From: Blautia wexlerae
GTDB taxonomy: Bacteria; Bacillota; Clostridia; Lachnospirales; Lachnospiraceae
Reading direction: 5' to 3'
DNA: 64,000 bases
NCBI RefSeq assembly: GCF_013300825.1
Contig: NZ_JAAIMY010000001.1
Location: 186,001-250,000 of the forward strand
Every line of letters starts with the position of its first letter. Positions within the stretch are counted from its first letter, which is position 1. Both the position numbers and the translations under genes were made by a program. Of the stretch, positions 7,740 through 16,088 are shown piece by piece. The notes under the pieces were generated by a model. The model did not search any database, was not told the DNA's origin, and saw only the letters and a program-made list of their open reading frames with translations.

Positions 7740-8522
7740 ATGGATATAAATGTATTCTATGGGATCCTGATTCCTTTTCTTGGGACATCTGCAGGAGCTG
7801 CCTGTGTATTTTTTATGAAGAAGAATCTGAATGAACAGATCCAGAGAGCGCTTACCGGTTTTGCAGCAGGAGTTATGGTTGCGGCTTCCATATGGAGCCT
7901 GCTGATCCCGGCAATTGAACAGTCTTCCGGACTGGGGAAGCTTTCATTTGTACCGGCAGCAGTGGGATTTTGGATAGGGGTGCTTTTTTTGCTCTTGCTG
8001 GATCACATGATCCCGCATCTTCACCAGAACAGTGACAAGGCAGAAGGTCCGAAGAGCAGACTTCAGAGAACTACCATGCTGGTTCTTGCAGTAACTCTGC
8101 ATAATATTCCGGAGGGAATGGCAGTAGGAGTCGTATACGCAGGCTATTTAACAGGTCACGCCCAGATCACTATAATGGGAGCCATGGCCCTTTCCATCGG
8201 GATTGCTATTCAAAACTTCCCTGAGGGAGCTATTATCTCCATGCCCCTGCGTTCTGAAGGGATGGGAAAGACCAAAGCCTTTGCAGGCGGAGTCCTGTCC
8301 GGGATTGTAGAACCTATCGGTGCAGTCCTCACAATCCTGGCTGCCGGCCTCATTGTCCCGGCACTTCCATATCTTTTAAGCTTCGCTGCCGGAGCTATGC
8401 TCTATGTAGTAGTGGAAGAACTCATACCCGAAATGTCTGCCGGAGAACACTCCAACATTGGAACTATTTTCTTCGCTGTAGGATTCTCTCTAATGATGAT
8501 TCTGGATGTAGCTCTTGGATAA
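7740..8522 (+). CDS. ZIP family divalent metal transporter
   Basis: This 260-residue protein has eight hydrophobic segments and the ZIP metal-site motifs: HNIPEGMAVGV (about 130-140), then NFPEGAIISMPL (about 167-178) and VVVEELIPE near the end. ZIP proteins (ZupT type) carry Zn2+ or other divalent metals into the cytoplasm. ATG 7740 is chosen over the upstream in-frame ATG 7707 because AGGAGG lies about eight bases before it. A DtxR-like operator at 7656-7674 suggests repression by metal. Confidence 0.9.
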   Translation: MDINVFYGILIPFLGTSAGAACVFFMKKNLNEQIQRALTGFAAGVMVAASIWSLLIPAIEQSSGLGKLSFVPAAVGFWIGVLFLLLLDHMIPHLHQNSDKAEGPKSRLQRTTMLVLAVTLHNIPEGMAVGVVYAGYLTGHAQITIMGAMALSIGIAIQNFPEGAIISMPLRSEGMGKTKAFAGGVLSGIVEPIGAVLTILAAGLIVPALPYLLSFAAGAMLYVVVEELIPEMSAGEHSNIGTIFFAVGFSLMMILDVALG

Positions 8523-8557
8523 AAAAACAGCTGTCCGATTTATCACCGGGCAGCTGT
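8521..8557 (-). terminator. Terminator hairpin shared by two convergent genes
   Basis: The 11-bp stem 8527-8537 / 8547-8557 (one G-U) is followed on the minus strand by seven T. It overlaps the last codons of the minus gene and the stop of the ZIP gene. Confidence 0.75.
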
Positions 8558-8866
8558 CTTGGCGTTGAGAGATATTTGGGAAACAGTGGGAACCTGTGAG
8601 GGGGCAGAGTCAGTTGAATGACGTGGTTCTGTCCGGTACAGATATAAAATACCGCCAAAGAAACCAAAGATCAATCCTGTATACCCGCCACTGCAAAGGA
8701 CAACAGTTACCTTTGTAACGAAGGACATACCGCCGATCATGCAGATCAAAAATCCTGCCAGAAGACCGATCGTTGTCCACCCGATAAGTGAAACAGCCAG
8801 AAAAGCTGCGGAAGCATGTAAGTCTTTTACATGTTTATTAATAGAATTCCATAATGTCTGATACAT
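8543..8866 (-). CDS. Small membrane protein of unknown function
   Basis: The 107-residue product starts at ATG 8866 (MYQTLWNSINKHV) after an AGAGGA site; the frame runs further upstream without a better start. Two long hydrophobic segments lie around residues 18-42 and 48-75, with a Gly/Ala-rich turn, and a polar Ser/Pro-rich tail follows. I do not recognise the family. Convergent with the ZIP gene. Confidence 0.65.
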   Translation of the reverse strand: MYQTLWNSINKHVKDLHASAAFLAVSLIGWTTIGLLAGFLICMIGGMSFVTKVTVVLCSGGYTGLIFGFFGGILYLYRTEPRHSTDSAPSQVPTVSQISLNAKTAAR

Positions 8867-9053
8867 AATGATTCCTCTTTTCTCTTTCAATTCTTTGATT
8901 ACTATTATAGAAACAGTTTGTAAAATACACATGCGCGCTAATGAAAAATTTCTGTAAAATTTTCTGTTTCTGTTATACGCAGAAGACAAAGACAGTACAA
9001 GACAGAAAAACAATTACGTATATTATACAAATGAATGCATTTGAAAATGATTT

Positions 9054-9214
9054 TATAGCAATCCTGTAAAATAATGCATCTTAATCCAGCCCATCAGAGT
9101 GTGAAATCCTGCGTCGGATATCTTTGCCGTGCGTCAGCACGCCTGCAGATATCTTCTTTGTCTTTCGCACTCTGCTGAACTGTCTTAAATGCATTATTTA
9201 TGAGGATTGCTATA
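9054..9214. mobile_element. 161-bp foldback (MITE-like) element
   Basis: Terminal inverted repeats 9054-9079 and 9189-9214 match at 24 of 26 positions (ends TATAGCAATCCT / AGGATTGCTATA). Inside are a second arm pair (CAGAGTGTGAAA / TTTCGCACTCTG) and a central CGTGC-GTCA-GCACG hairpin. There is no coding capacity. The rest of 8867-9351 holds the minus gene's upstream region and AT-rich DNA. Confidence 0.7.
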
Positions 9215-9249
9215 GGTAACAGATAACGATATAAAATGACCGTATGCGT

Positions 9250-9270
9250 GCGAAGCGGATTGCGAATATC
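9250..9270 (+). repeat. Dispersed 21-bp intergenic motif, copy 2
   Basis: GCGAAGCGGATTGCGAATAT plus C; compare 240-260 and 44449-44469. Confidence 0.5.
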
Positions 9271-9351
9271 TGCTTGATAATCATACATATTGCATAAAAA
9301 CACCTATCTATAATTGTAAAATATATATAAATTATCTCTTGATATTTTATA

Positions 9352-9661
9352 AAAAGAAGAGTAAAACTTTAAATAAAAAAGAGAAATGCATAGAACAGGA
9401 CAGGTCACAGAAGAAACCGGATTACAGAGAGTCGCAGGCAGGTGAGATGCGGCAGATGGTGTTTTGTGATATCACCCGGGAGCATCCCGCTGAAATCTAT
9501 AGTAAGCCGGGACGTGGTCTTCACGTTACAGGAGAAGCTGTTTGACTCAGACAGTGTTAAGAGATTGTATCTGGCGACAGGTATAATAATACAAAGTGGT
9601 ACCACGGAATATTCCGCCTTTGTTATTCAATTGGAAATTGGATAGCAGGGGCGTTTTTTTA
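9352..9661 (+). promoter_or_regulatory. T-box leader upstream of cstA
   Basis: The conserved T-box AAAGTGGTACCACGG is at 9593-9607, pairing with CCGCCTTT (9614-9621) as antiterminator. The competing terminator pairs 9615-9632 with 9636-9653 and runs into eight T. Upstream are stem I elements: an AGAGAGTC motif near 9425 and GAAATCTATAGTAAG at 9492-9506, where the specifier should lie. Depending on register the codon reads CUA (Leu) or UAU (Tyr), and I cannot decide. Uncharged tRNA would switch on the transporter gene. Confidence 0.85.
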
Positions 9662-9696
9662 TATATAAATATAAAAGAAAGAAGAGGGAAGAGATT

Positions 9697-11391
9697 ATGA
9701 GTGGAATAGTAATGATGATAATAGCCATCGTAGTGCTTGGTGGAGCATATCTTCTGTATGGCCGTTATCTTCAGAACAAATGGGGCATTGATCCAAAAGC
9801 AAAAACACCGGCATATGAGATGGAGGATGGAGTGGATTATGTACCGGCTGATACCAATGTGGTATTTGGTCATCAGTTTGCATCTATAGCAGGTGCAGGT
9901 CCTATCAACGGACCGATCCAGGCAGCAATTTTCGGCTGGCTTCCGGTTATGCTCTGGATCCTGATCGGCGGTGTATTTTTCGGAGCAGTTCAGGATTTTG
10001 CATCTATGTATGCCTCTGTAAAGAACAAAGGCCGTACAATCGGATATATCATTGAAGCCTATATCGGAAAACTGGGAAAGAAATTATTCCTTTTATTCTG
10101 CTGGCTGTTCTGTATTCTGGTTGTTGCAGCATTTGCAGATGTTGTGGCAGGAACCTTTAACGGATTTGTGACAGATAACGCAGGAACCGTTACCAAGGTA
10201 GCAGCAAACGGAGCAGTTGCAACAACTTCCATGTTATTTATCATCGAGGCAGTGGGACTGGGATTTTTCCTTAAATATTCCAAGTTTAATAAATGGATCA
10301 ATACTGCAGTGGCTATTTTATTATTGGTGCTCGCAATTGCGCTGGGACTTAAATTCCCGGTATATGTAAGTCTTGGAACCTGGCATATTATTATCTTTGC
10401 ATATATTCTGGTAGCCAGTGTTGCCCCTGTATGGGCGCTGCTCCAGCCCCGTGATTATCTGAACAGTTATCTGCTGATTTTCATGATCGTTGGTGCGGTT
10501 ATCGGTGTATTTGCAGCCAATCCATCCTGTAATCTTAAGGCTTTTACAAGCTTTAATGTGGACGGACAGTATATGTTCCCTATTCTTTTCGTGACAATTG
10601 CCTGCGGTGCAGTTTCAGGCTTCCATTCACTGGTATCCTCCGGCACTGCGTCAAAACAGATCAAAAATGAAAAGAACATGCTTCCGGTTTCCTTTGGTGC
10701 AATGCTTATGGAAAGTATGCTGGCAATTATTGCACTGATCGCTGTTGCATCCTTTGCAGATGGTGAGGCAGCAGCACAGGGACTTACCACTCAGCCGCAG
10801 ATATTTGCAGGTGCTATTGCAAACTTCCTTTCTGTAATCGGTTTGCCACATTCACTTGTGTTTACACTGATCAATCTGGCTGTATCAGCCTTTGCGCTGA
10901 CTTCTCTTGACTCAGTGGCCAGAGTAGGACGTCTGTCATTCCAGGAATTTTTCCTTGATTCTGATACAGACGAGGAAAATATGAGCCCGTTCTTAAAAGT
11001 AGTAACCAATAAATATTTTGCGACGATCATTACACTGGTACTTGCCTATCTGCTTACAAAGGTAGGATATGCAGAAATCTGGCCACTGTTTGGTTCTGCC
11101 AATCAGCTGTTATCTGTACTTGCCCTTGTAGCCTGCGCAGTATTTCTTAAGAAAACAAAACGCCAGGGCTGCATGCTCTGGATTCCTATGGTATTTATGA
11201 TGGCAGTTACCTTTACTGCACTGGGTATGACCATCAGTAAGCTTACAAAAGCATTATTTACCACAGGCCTGGACCTTGGAAATACCTTACAGCTTATCTT
11301 CGCAGTGTTACTGCTGATCCTTGGTGTGCTGGTAGCAATCCAGGGAGTGAAGAAGCTTTTTGAAAAAAATGATGAAAAACAGACTGCATAA
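9697..11391 (+). CDS. cstA: CstA-family transporter (carbon starvation protein A)
   Basis: This 564-residue polytopic protein has about sixteen membrane helices. The family signature GHQFASIAGAGPINGP lies near residues 64-79, followed by FGWLPVMLWI and the GAVQDFASMYAS loop. CstA proteins import peptides or pyruvate. A GAAGAGGGAAGAG site precedes ATG 9697. It is a single gene between the T-box terminator (9615-9661) and its own terminator (11433-11480). T-box control ties it to shortage of one amino acid, favouring peptide or amino-acid uptake over a pyruvate role. Confidence 0.9.
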   Translation: MSGIVMMIIAIVVLGGAYLLYGRYLQNKWGIDPKAKTPAYEMEDGVDYVPADTNVVFGHQFASIAGAGPINGPIQAAIFGWLPVMLWILIGGVFFGAVQDFASMYASVKNKGRTIGYIIEAYIGKLGKKLFLLFCWLFCILVVAAFADVVAGTFNGFVTDNAGTVTKVAANGAVATTSMLFIIEAVGLGFFLKYSKFNKWINTAVAILLLVLAIALGLKFPVYVSLGTWHIIIFAYILVASVAPVWALLQPRDYLNSYLLIFMIVGAVIGVFAANPSCNLKAFTSFNVDGQYMFPILFVTIACGAVSGFHSLVSSGTASKQIKNEKNMLPVSFGAMLMESMLAIIALIAVASFADGEAAAQGLTTQPQIFAGAIANFLSVIGLPHSLVFTLINLAVSAFALTSLDSVARVGRLSFQEFFLDSDTDEENMSPFLKVVTNKYFATIITLVLAYLLTKVGYAEIWPLFGSANQLLSVLALVACAVFLKKTKRQGCMLWIPMVFMMAVTFTALGMTISKLTKALFTTGLDLGNTLQLIFAVLLLILGVLVAIQGVKKLFEKNDEKQTA

Positions 11392-11432
11392 TCTAAGAAG
11401 GATAGCGGTTGATATTCTTACATAAAAATCTG

Positions 11433-11480
11433 AAAAAAGACACTTTGGGAGAGTCACCTCATCCCTAAGTGTCTTTTTTA
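11433..11480 (+). terminator. Terminator after cstA
   Basis: Arms AAAAAAGACACTT and AAGTGTCTTTTTT form a 13-bp stem with a T-run. Confidence 0.85.
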
Positions 11481-11483
11481 ACC

Positions 11484-11514
11484 GAATCAAGTAAGTCCCC
11501 TGTTTCAGTTGAGA
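11484..11514 (+). repeat. 31-bp dispersed repeat, copy 2
   Basis: 28 of 31 positions match 4158-4188. Confidence 0.5.
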
Positions 11515-11593
11515 ACATTGGCTTGACTTTGTGATATATTTTGCTTGAATTCGTTTGTCGTAGTTAGCGGAATTTTCAATCACCTGCCGATAG

Positions 11594-12505
11594 TCAGCCA
11601 ATCAATTTCTCATTCACATACTCAAATCCGAGACGTTTCACAGTATCTGCAAATCGTTCTCCTGCGATTCCTTCATTTTTGAAGAGAAGGATTGCTTTCT
11701 CTATGACTGCCATTACTTCTTCTTCCTCTGTGAAAATTCTGGTAAGAGCCTGACCGTGTGAGATTCGCTTACCCCAGCGGCCTCCGATATAGATTTTATA
11801 ACCATTTTGATATTCCGGTACTGCGCCGAAAGGACATTTTCCTTTGCATCGTCCGCAATGGATACATTCTTTAGGATCAATGTAAAGTTTACCGTCAACT
11901 AATTTCGGGACATGGACAGGACAGCTTTTTTCAATCTGACATTTCTTACATCCCCGGCATTTCTCTGCATCCGGTTTTGGGATTCTCTGGCCGATAATTC
12001 CCATATCATTCAGATTAGGTTTTACACAGTTATTTGGACATCCGCCAACTGCGATCTTGAATTTGTGCGGGAGTACCACATCGTGATAGCCAACATAAAA
12101 ACGCTCATGGATCTTCTTGCTGAGTGCAAAGGTGTCAATCAGACCATACTGGCAGGTTGTTCCCTTGCATGAGACAACAGGACGCACTTTAGCTCCGGTT
12201 CCGCCTGTCATCAGGCCGTGTTCCCCAAGGAAGGCGATTGTTTTCTCAATATTATCATAAGGAACTCCCTGGATTTCCATACTCAGGCGGGTTGTCATAG
12301 TAATCTGACCATTTCCGAACTTGTCTGCTGCATCTGCAATGGCACGGTGTTCATCTGTGGTAATATGTCCATTTCCTGTGATGACCCGAATATTAAAGAT
12401 GTCATCATATCGTTTGTCCTGAAGGCATCCAAGACCTTTTACCCGCTTGATTTCCTCGGGACTCAGTTTTTTGTTGTCGGATGTTGTTAATTTTTCCTCA
12501 TTCAT
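11594..12505 (-). CDS. Siroheme/[4Fe-4S] sulfite or nitrite reductase-like protein with ferredoxin domain
   Basis: 303 residues. An N-terminal ferredoxin-like half-domain leads into the siroheme-cluster motif: CKGTTC around residue 114, then GGCPNNCVKP around 154. Two [4Fe-4S] motifs follow, CRGCKKCQIEKSC and CIHCGRCKGKCP. This single-repeat architecture is that of AsrC, the anaerobic sulfite reductase subunit C, and of small clostridial nitrite/sulfite reductase-like proteins. No AsrA or AsrB partner is adjacent, so the electron donor and substrate are open. A divergent LysR gene at 12678 probably regulates it. Confidence 0.85.
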   Translation of the reverse strand: MNEEKLTTSDNKKLSPEEIKRVKGLGCLQDKRYDDIFNIRVITGNGHITTDEHRAIADAADKFGNGQITMTTRLSMEIQGVPYDNIEKTIAFLGEHGLMTGGTGAKVRPVVSCKGTTCQYGLIDTFALSKKIHERFYVGYHDVVLPHKFKIAVGGCPNNCVKPNLNDMGIIGQRIPKPDAEKCRGCKKCQIEKSCPVHVPKLVDGKLYIDPKECIHCGRCKGKCPFGAVPEYQNGYKIYIGGRWGKRISHGQALTRIFTEEEEVMAVIEKAILLFKNEGIAGERFADTVKRLGFEYVNEKLIG

Positions 12506-12677
12506 GTTTAAGTATCTCCTTTATGTAGCTGTTGCTTTTTTCTGATATATACGGCGTTTCTTTTCTTGATTATAGGCTTCATGAATGATAAAATCAATTT
12601 ATGAGTTTTTATTATACGATAAGTAACATTTATGGAATTCTGATATCAATAGAGTGAAAGAGTTCAAGGAGAATATT

Positions 12678-13523
12678 ATGTTAGATCACAGAACGGAAAC
12701 CTTTATGGCTGTATGCAGTGTTATGAATTACAGGGAGGCGGCAGAGCTGTTACATATTACCCAGCCGGCAGTTACCCAGCACATCCAGTTTTTGGAGAAG
12801 GAATATGGCTGCCGTCTTTTTCTTTATGAAAACAGAAAACTGATCAAGACCCCTGCTGCACAGATGCTGGAGGATTACCTGCGTTCCGTTCAGCAGCGTG
12901 AAAATTTTCTCAGGGAAAAGATAAAAAACAATGGTCTCCGGGAACTGCGTATCGGTGCAACCAAGACCATTGGTGACTATGTGATCACAGACAGGATTCA
13001 CGATTTCTTAAATCAGCCGGATACGGCACTGACTCTGATCGTGGATAACACAAAGCATCTTTTGCATTTATTGGAACAGAATACTCTGGACTATGCCATC
13101 ATAGAAGGATTCTTTGACAAAAACAGATTTGGAAGCCAGTTATATCGCCGGGAACCTTTTGTGGGAATCTGTCCGAAGGATCATCCCTTTGCAGGCCGTG
13201 AAGTATCTGTAGAGGAGATTCTGAAAGAAACTCTGATCCATCGCGAAAACGGCTCCGGAACTCTGGCTATCCTGGAGGAAAAGCTTCTGGAGCATAATGA
13301 ATCCCTGGAGCGTTTTCACCGGCATATATGCATTTCCAGTTTTAAAATGATCATCAATCTGATCAAGTCCGGGTATGGAATCTCATTTGTATATGAAGTA
13401 CTTGCCAAAAGCGACCCGGAGCTTGGGATTTTTACATTGAAGGGTGAGCCCATAGTCAGAGAATTTAATGTTATTTATCTGAAGCATGCGGATGTGCGGG
13501 AGAAGATGGAATGGTTTTTATGA
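12678..13523 (+). CDS. LysR family transcriptional regulator
   Basis: The 281-residue protein has an N-terminal winged helix (about 1-60, with YREAAELLHITQPAVTQHI) and a periplasmic-binding-protein-like effector domain with the GATKTIGDYV start near residue 93. ATG 12678 is chosen because AAGGAGA at 12666-12672 is well placed; a GTG at 12654 is in frame but less likely. It is divergent from the sulfite/nitrite reductase-like gene, and the 172-bp intergenic region is the likely operator. The inducer is unknown. Confidence 0.88.
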   Translation: MLDHRTETFMAVCSVMNYREAAELLHITQPAVTQHIQFLEKEYGCRLFLYENRKLIKTPAAQMLEDYLRSVQQRENFLREKIKNNGLRELRIGATKTIGDYVITDRIHDFLNQPDTALTLIVDNTKHLLHLLEQNTLDYAIIEGFFDKNRFGSQLYRREPFVGICPKDHPFAGREVSVEEILKETLIHRENGSGTLAILEEKLLEHNESLERFHRHICISSFKMIINLIKSGYGISFVYEVLAKSDPELGIFTLKGEPIVREFNVIYLKHADVREKMEWFL

Positions 13524-13612
13524 CCGCTTGCGTCTGTACTCGTTGGGAGTCATTCAAAATTGTTTCTTAAAAGCAGTCTGGAAGTGGCTCTGGCTGGAAA
13601 AGCATGAAATGA
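13518..13612 (-). pseudogene. AraC-family regulator remnant (C-terminal HTH only)
   Basis: The minus strand reads CFSSQSHFQTAFKKQF, stop, MTPNEYRRKRS, stop. This is the canonical end of AraC proteins (FSSQSHFQTAFKKQFGMTPNEYR) with a TGA where Gly is expected. No upstream body of the gene remains. The remnant overlaps the LysR stop codon on the other strand. Confidence 0.75.
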
Positions 13613-13703
13613 ATTATCAGTTCCTAAAATTGTTATAATAAGAGTCCGTATGCAGAACTTTTGTATATAATAGACTAAGTGAATATCTGGAAATGAGATT
13701 AAA

Positions 13704-15425
13704 ATGCCAGATCAGAAAATAGATAACCTTTTAAATCTTGCAATGGATGCAACCCCACAGGAGCGTAGAAAGTCAGGAAATCTTAATGTAGGATATGATT
13801 CTGCAACCAGGCTATGGGATGTGATCATAAAGTACAGCGGACCGGAAAGTGGTCTGGCTGGAAATGGAATTCAGGTAGTGCCATTGTTAGGCGGTTATGC
13901 AGTGGTAACTTTGCCGGAAAGTGAGATTGATGAGTATTCCCACAGAGTGCAGGTGGAATTTATGGAGAAACCCAAACGCTTGTATTTTGAATTGTTTCAG
14001 GCGAAGGGAGCGAGCTGCATCCGCACAGTGCAGACCAGCAGGAATGGACTGACGGGAAAAGGAATCCTGACAGGAGTTGTGGATTCAGGAGTGGATTATT
14101 TTCACCCTGATTTCCGAAATGCAGATGGGAGCAGCAGAATTTTACGTTTATGGGATCAGAGCATACAGGAAAATCCACCTCAGGGATATGTGACAGGAAC
14201 TGAATATACGAAAGAGCAGATCGATGAGGCGCTTGCACTTGGAGAAAACCAGGGCAGGCGTCTTGTTCCATCTTCAGATTACAGTGGACATGGAACTTCC
14301 GTGCTGGGAATTGCAACAGGAAATGGGAGGGCATCAGATGGAGTGAATCAGGGAGTTGCCAGTGAAAGTGATCTGTTGGTTGTGAAAATGGGAATTCCCA
14401 GAGAGAACTCCTTTCCCAGAACTACGGAACTGATACAGGGGATTGATTATCTGGTGAGGCAGGCGCTGGCTATGGAAAGACCAATGGTGATTAATCTCAG
14501 TTTTGGAAATAATTATGGCTCACACAAGGGAGATTCCCTTCTTGAAACATATATAGATATGGTTTCTTCCATAGGACGTCTGGCTATCTGTACAGGTACA
14601 GGGAACAACGGCAATCAGCCTCTGCATGAGGGAGGGATCCTGAAACAGGGACAGACCAGACAGATAGAATTGTCTGTGAGCAGCAGGGAACCAACATTAA
14701 ATGTGCAGTTATGGAAATCTTATGAGGATGAAATGAGTATTTATATTGAAAATCCATCCGGAAATCGGATCGGTCCCTTAGATGAAAAACTTGGTCCTCA
14801 GAGGTATAGGCTGGGAAATACAGAGCTTTTAATCTATTATGGCAAACCTGGACCATATCATCTGACACAGGAAATCTACATAGATTTTCTTCCTGTGGAA
14901 ACTTATGTGGACAGTGGAGACTGGAAAATCATCTTAAGTGGAAAAAGGGTCAGAGGAGGGGAATATTATCTGTGGCTGCCGGGTGGAAATACTCTGAACA
15001 GAGGGACTGGGTTTTATGAACCAAGGGCATATGGGACTTTGACCATACCTGCCACAGCCCGGCGGGTTATTACAGTTGGAGCATATGATTCGCTGGTTGA
15101 CTCCTATGCGGACTTTTCCGGAAGGGGCAGCAGAATGCTGCCATATCTGAAACCTGATCTGGTGGCACCCGGAGTGAACATAGTTGCCCCCGTACCCGGT
15201 GGTGGTTACAGAACAGTAACAGGGACTTCCTTTGCAGCCCCCTTTGTCAGCGGATCCGCAGCATTGTTAATGCAATGGGGGATTGTAAATGAAAACGATC
15301 CCTACCTCTATGGGGAAAAAGTAAAAGCCTATCTCCGAAAAGGCGCCAGACCATTGCCGGGGTATGAGGAGTATCCCAATGAAGAGGTGGGATGGGGGGA
15401 GGACGTTATAATAAGGTTACATTGA
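13704..15425 (+). CDS. S8 subtilisin-like peptidase, Csp-like
   Basis: A 573-residue serine peptidase with an intact triad: Asp127 (VVDSGVDYFHPDF), His196 (SGHGTSV) and Ser509 (GTSFAAPF), plus oxyanion Asn301. A roughly 90-residue N-terminal prodomain and a large insert between about 310 and 450 resemble clostridial Csp germination proteases. No signal peptide or membrane helix is seen, which also fits Csp proteins. Its role in germination is inference; no spore gene is adjacent. It is the last gene before the mobile element. Confidence 0.85.
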   Translation: MPDQKIDNLLNLAMDATPQERRKSGNLNVGYDSATRLWDVIIKYSGPESGLAGNGIQVVPLLGGYAVVTLPESEIDEYSHRVQVEFMEKPKRLYFELFQAKGASCIRTVQTSRNGLTGKGILTGVVDSGVDYFHPDFRNADGSSRILRLWDQSIQENPPQGYVTGTEYTKEQIDEALALGENQGRRLVPSSDYSGHGTSVLGIATGNGRASDGVNQGVASESDLLVVKMGIPRENSFPRTTELIQGIDYLVRQALAMERPMVINLSFGNNYGSHKGDSLLETYIDMVSSIGRLAICTGTGNNGNQPLHEGGILKQGQTRQIELSVSSREPTLNVQLWKSYEDEMSIYIENPSGNRIGPLDEKLGPQRYRLGNTELLIYYGKPGPYHLTQEIYIDFLPVETYVDSGDWKIILSGKRVRGGEYYLWLPGGNTLNRGTGFYEPRAYGTLTIPATARRVITVGAYDSLVDSYADFSGRGSRMLPYLKPDLVAPGVNIVAPVPGGGYRTVTGTSFAAPFVSGSAALLMQWGIVNENDPYLYGEKVKAYLRKGARPLPGYEEYPNEEVGWGEDVIIRLH

Positions 15426-15545
15426 AGAAAGTCAGTAAAATCAAGTGTTTCCGTTCATTTTCCCAACACAGAAACGAAGCACTTCCGCCATGATTTTGAA
15501 GAAAATCTGCCCGGGTTGGATTCAAAATAATATGGAAAGAAAGAT

Positions 15546-15565
15546 TTGTAGCAATGACGTAACAT
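15546..15565 (+). repeat. Left-end copy of the element's terminal repeat
   Basis: TTGTAGCAATGACGTAACAT matches the right-end repeats at 35477, 35512, 35546 and 35623. A separate imperfect hairpin lies at 15443-15484, outside the element. Confidence 0.65.
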
Positions 15566-15614
15566 GAACATCTGGTTCTGTTACAGATAAAAGTTTAAAC
15601 GAAAGAGAGGTCTT

Positions 15615-15968
15615 ATGAATATGAAACTGACTTATACAAATGTAAATGGATACCTGATTCCGAACCTCACCTATAAATCTGGTGAGCAGATGGTGCAGCT
15701 TGGCAAATATGGATTCTTACGCAGAGATTATCTGAAGAACCATCGAAATTCAACCTATCAGGTGATGCTTTTACAGGATACCATTGGAGAGCATCTTCTG
15801 GAAGTGGACAAGGCAGCCAGGGAACGGGAAGAAGTGATTCTGAAACAGTTGGAAGAAAAAGAACCACTGCCGGATAAGGAGAAAGATCAGATGGCATGGG
15901 TAAGAGCTGCCAATCAGCACAGAGCGATTGCAGAAGAGATTATACTGAAAGAATTGATTTATGTATAA
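15615..15968 (+). CDS. TnpV-like transposon-encoded protein
   Basis: This 117-residue hydrophilic protein has the start LTYTNVNGYLIPNL and the segment GKYGFLRRDYLKNHR, which characterise the TnpV family of small proteins carried by Firmicutes transposons and mobilizable elements. The C-terminal half is charged and probably helical. The molecular function is not known. GAGAGG precedes the start. It is the first gene inside the element's left end. Confidence 0.8.
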   Translation: MNMKLTYTNVNGYLIPNLTYKSGEQMVQLGKYGFLRRDYLKNHRNSTYQVMLLQDTIGEHLLEVDKAAREREEVILKQLEEKEPLPDKEKDQMAWVRAANQHRAIAEEIILKELIYV

Positions 15969-16088
15969 GGATAGCCAGTAATCAATCTGGCAGGTAACTG
16001 ATAAAAATAGAATATTGTGAGTGAAGTAAGGCGTGAGTCATAAAATATGGCTTGCGTCTTTTTCTTTGCCTGAAAGGAAGTGATAAGT

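Noticed and set aside
9415-9645. Small open frames in the cstA upstream region
   Set aside because: The stretch is explained by the T-box leader; the frames run through its conserved stems.
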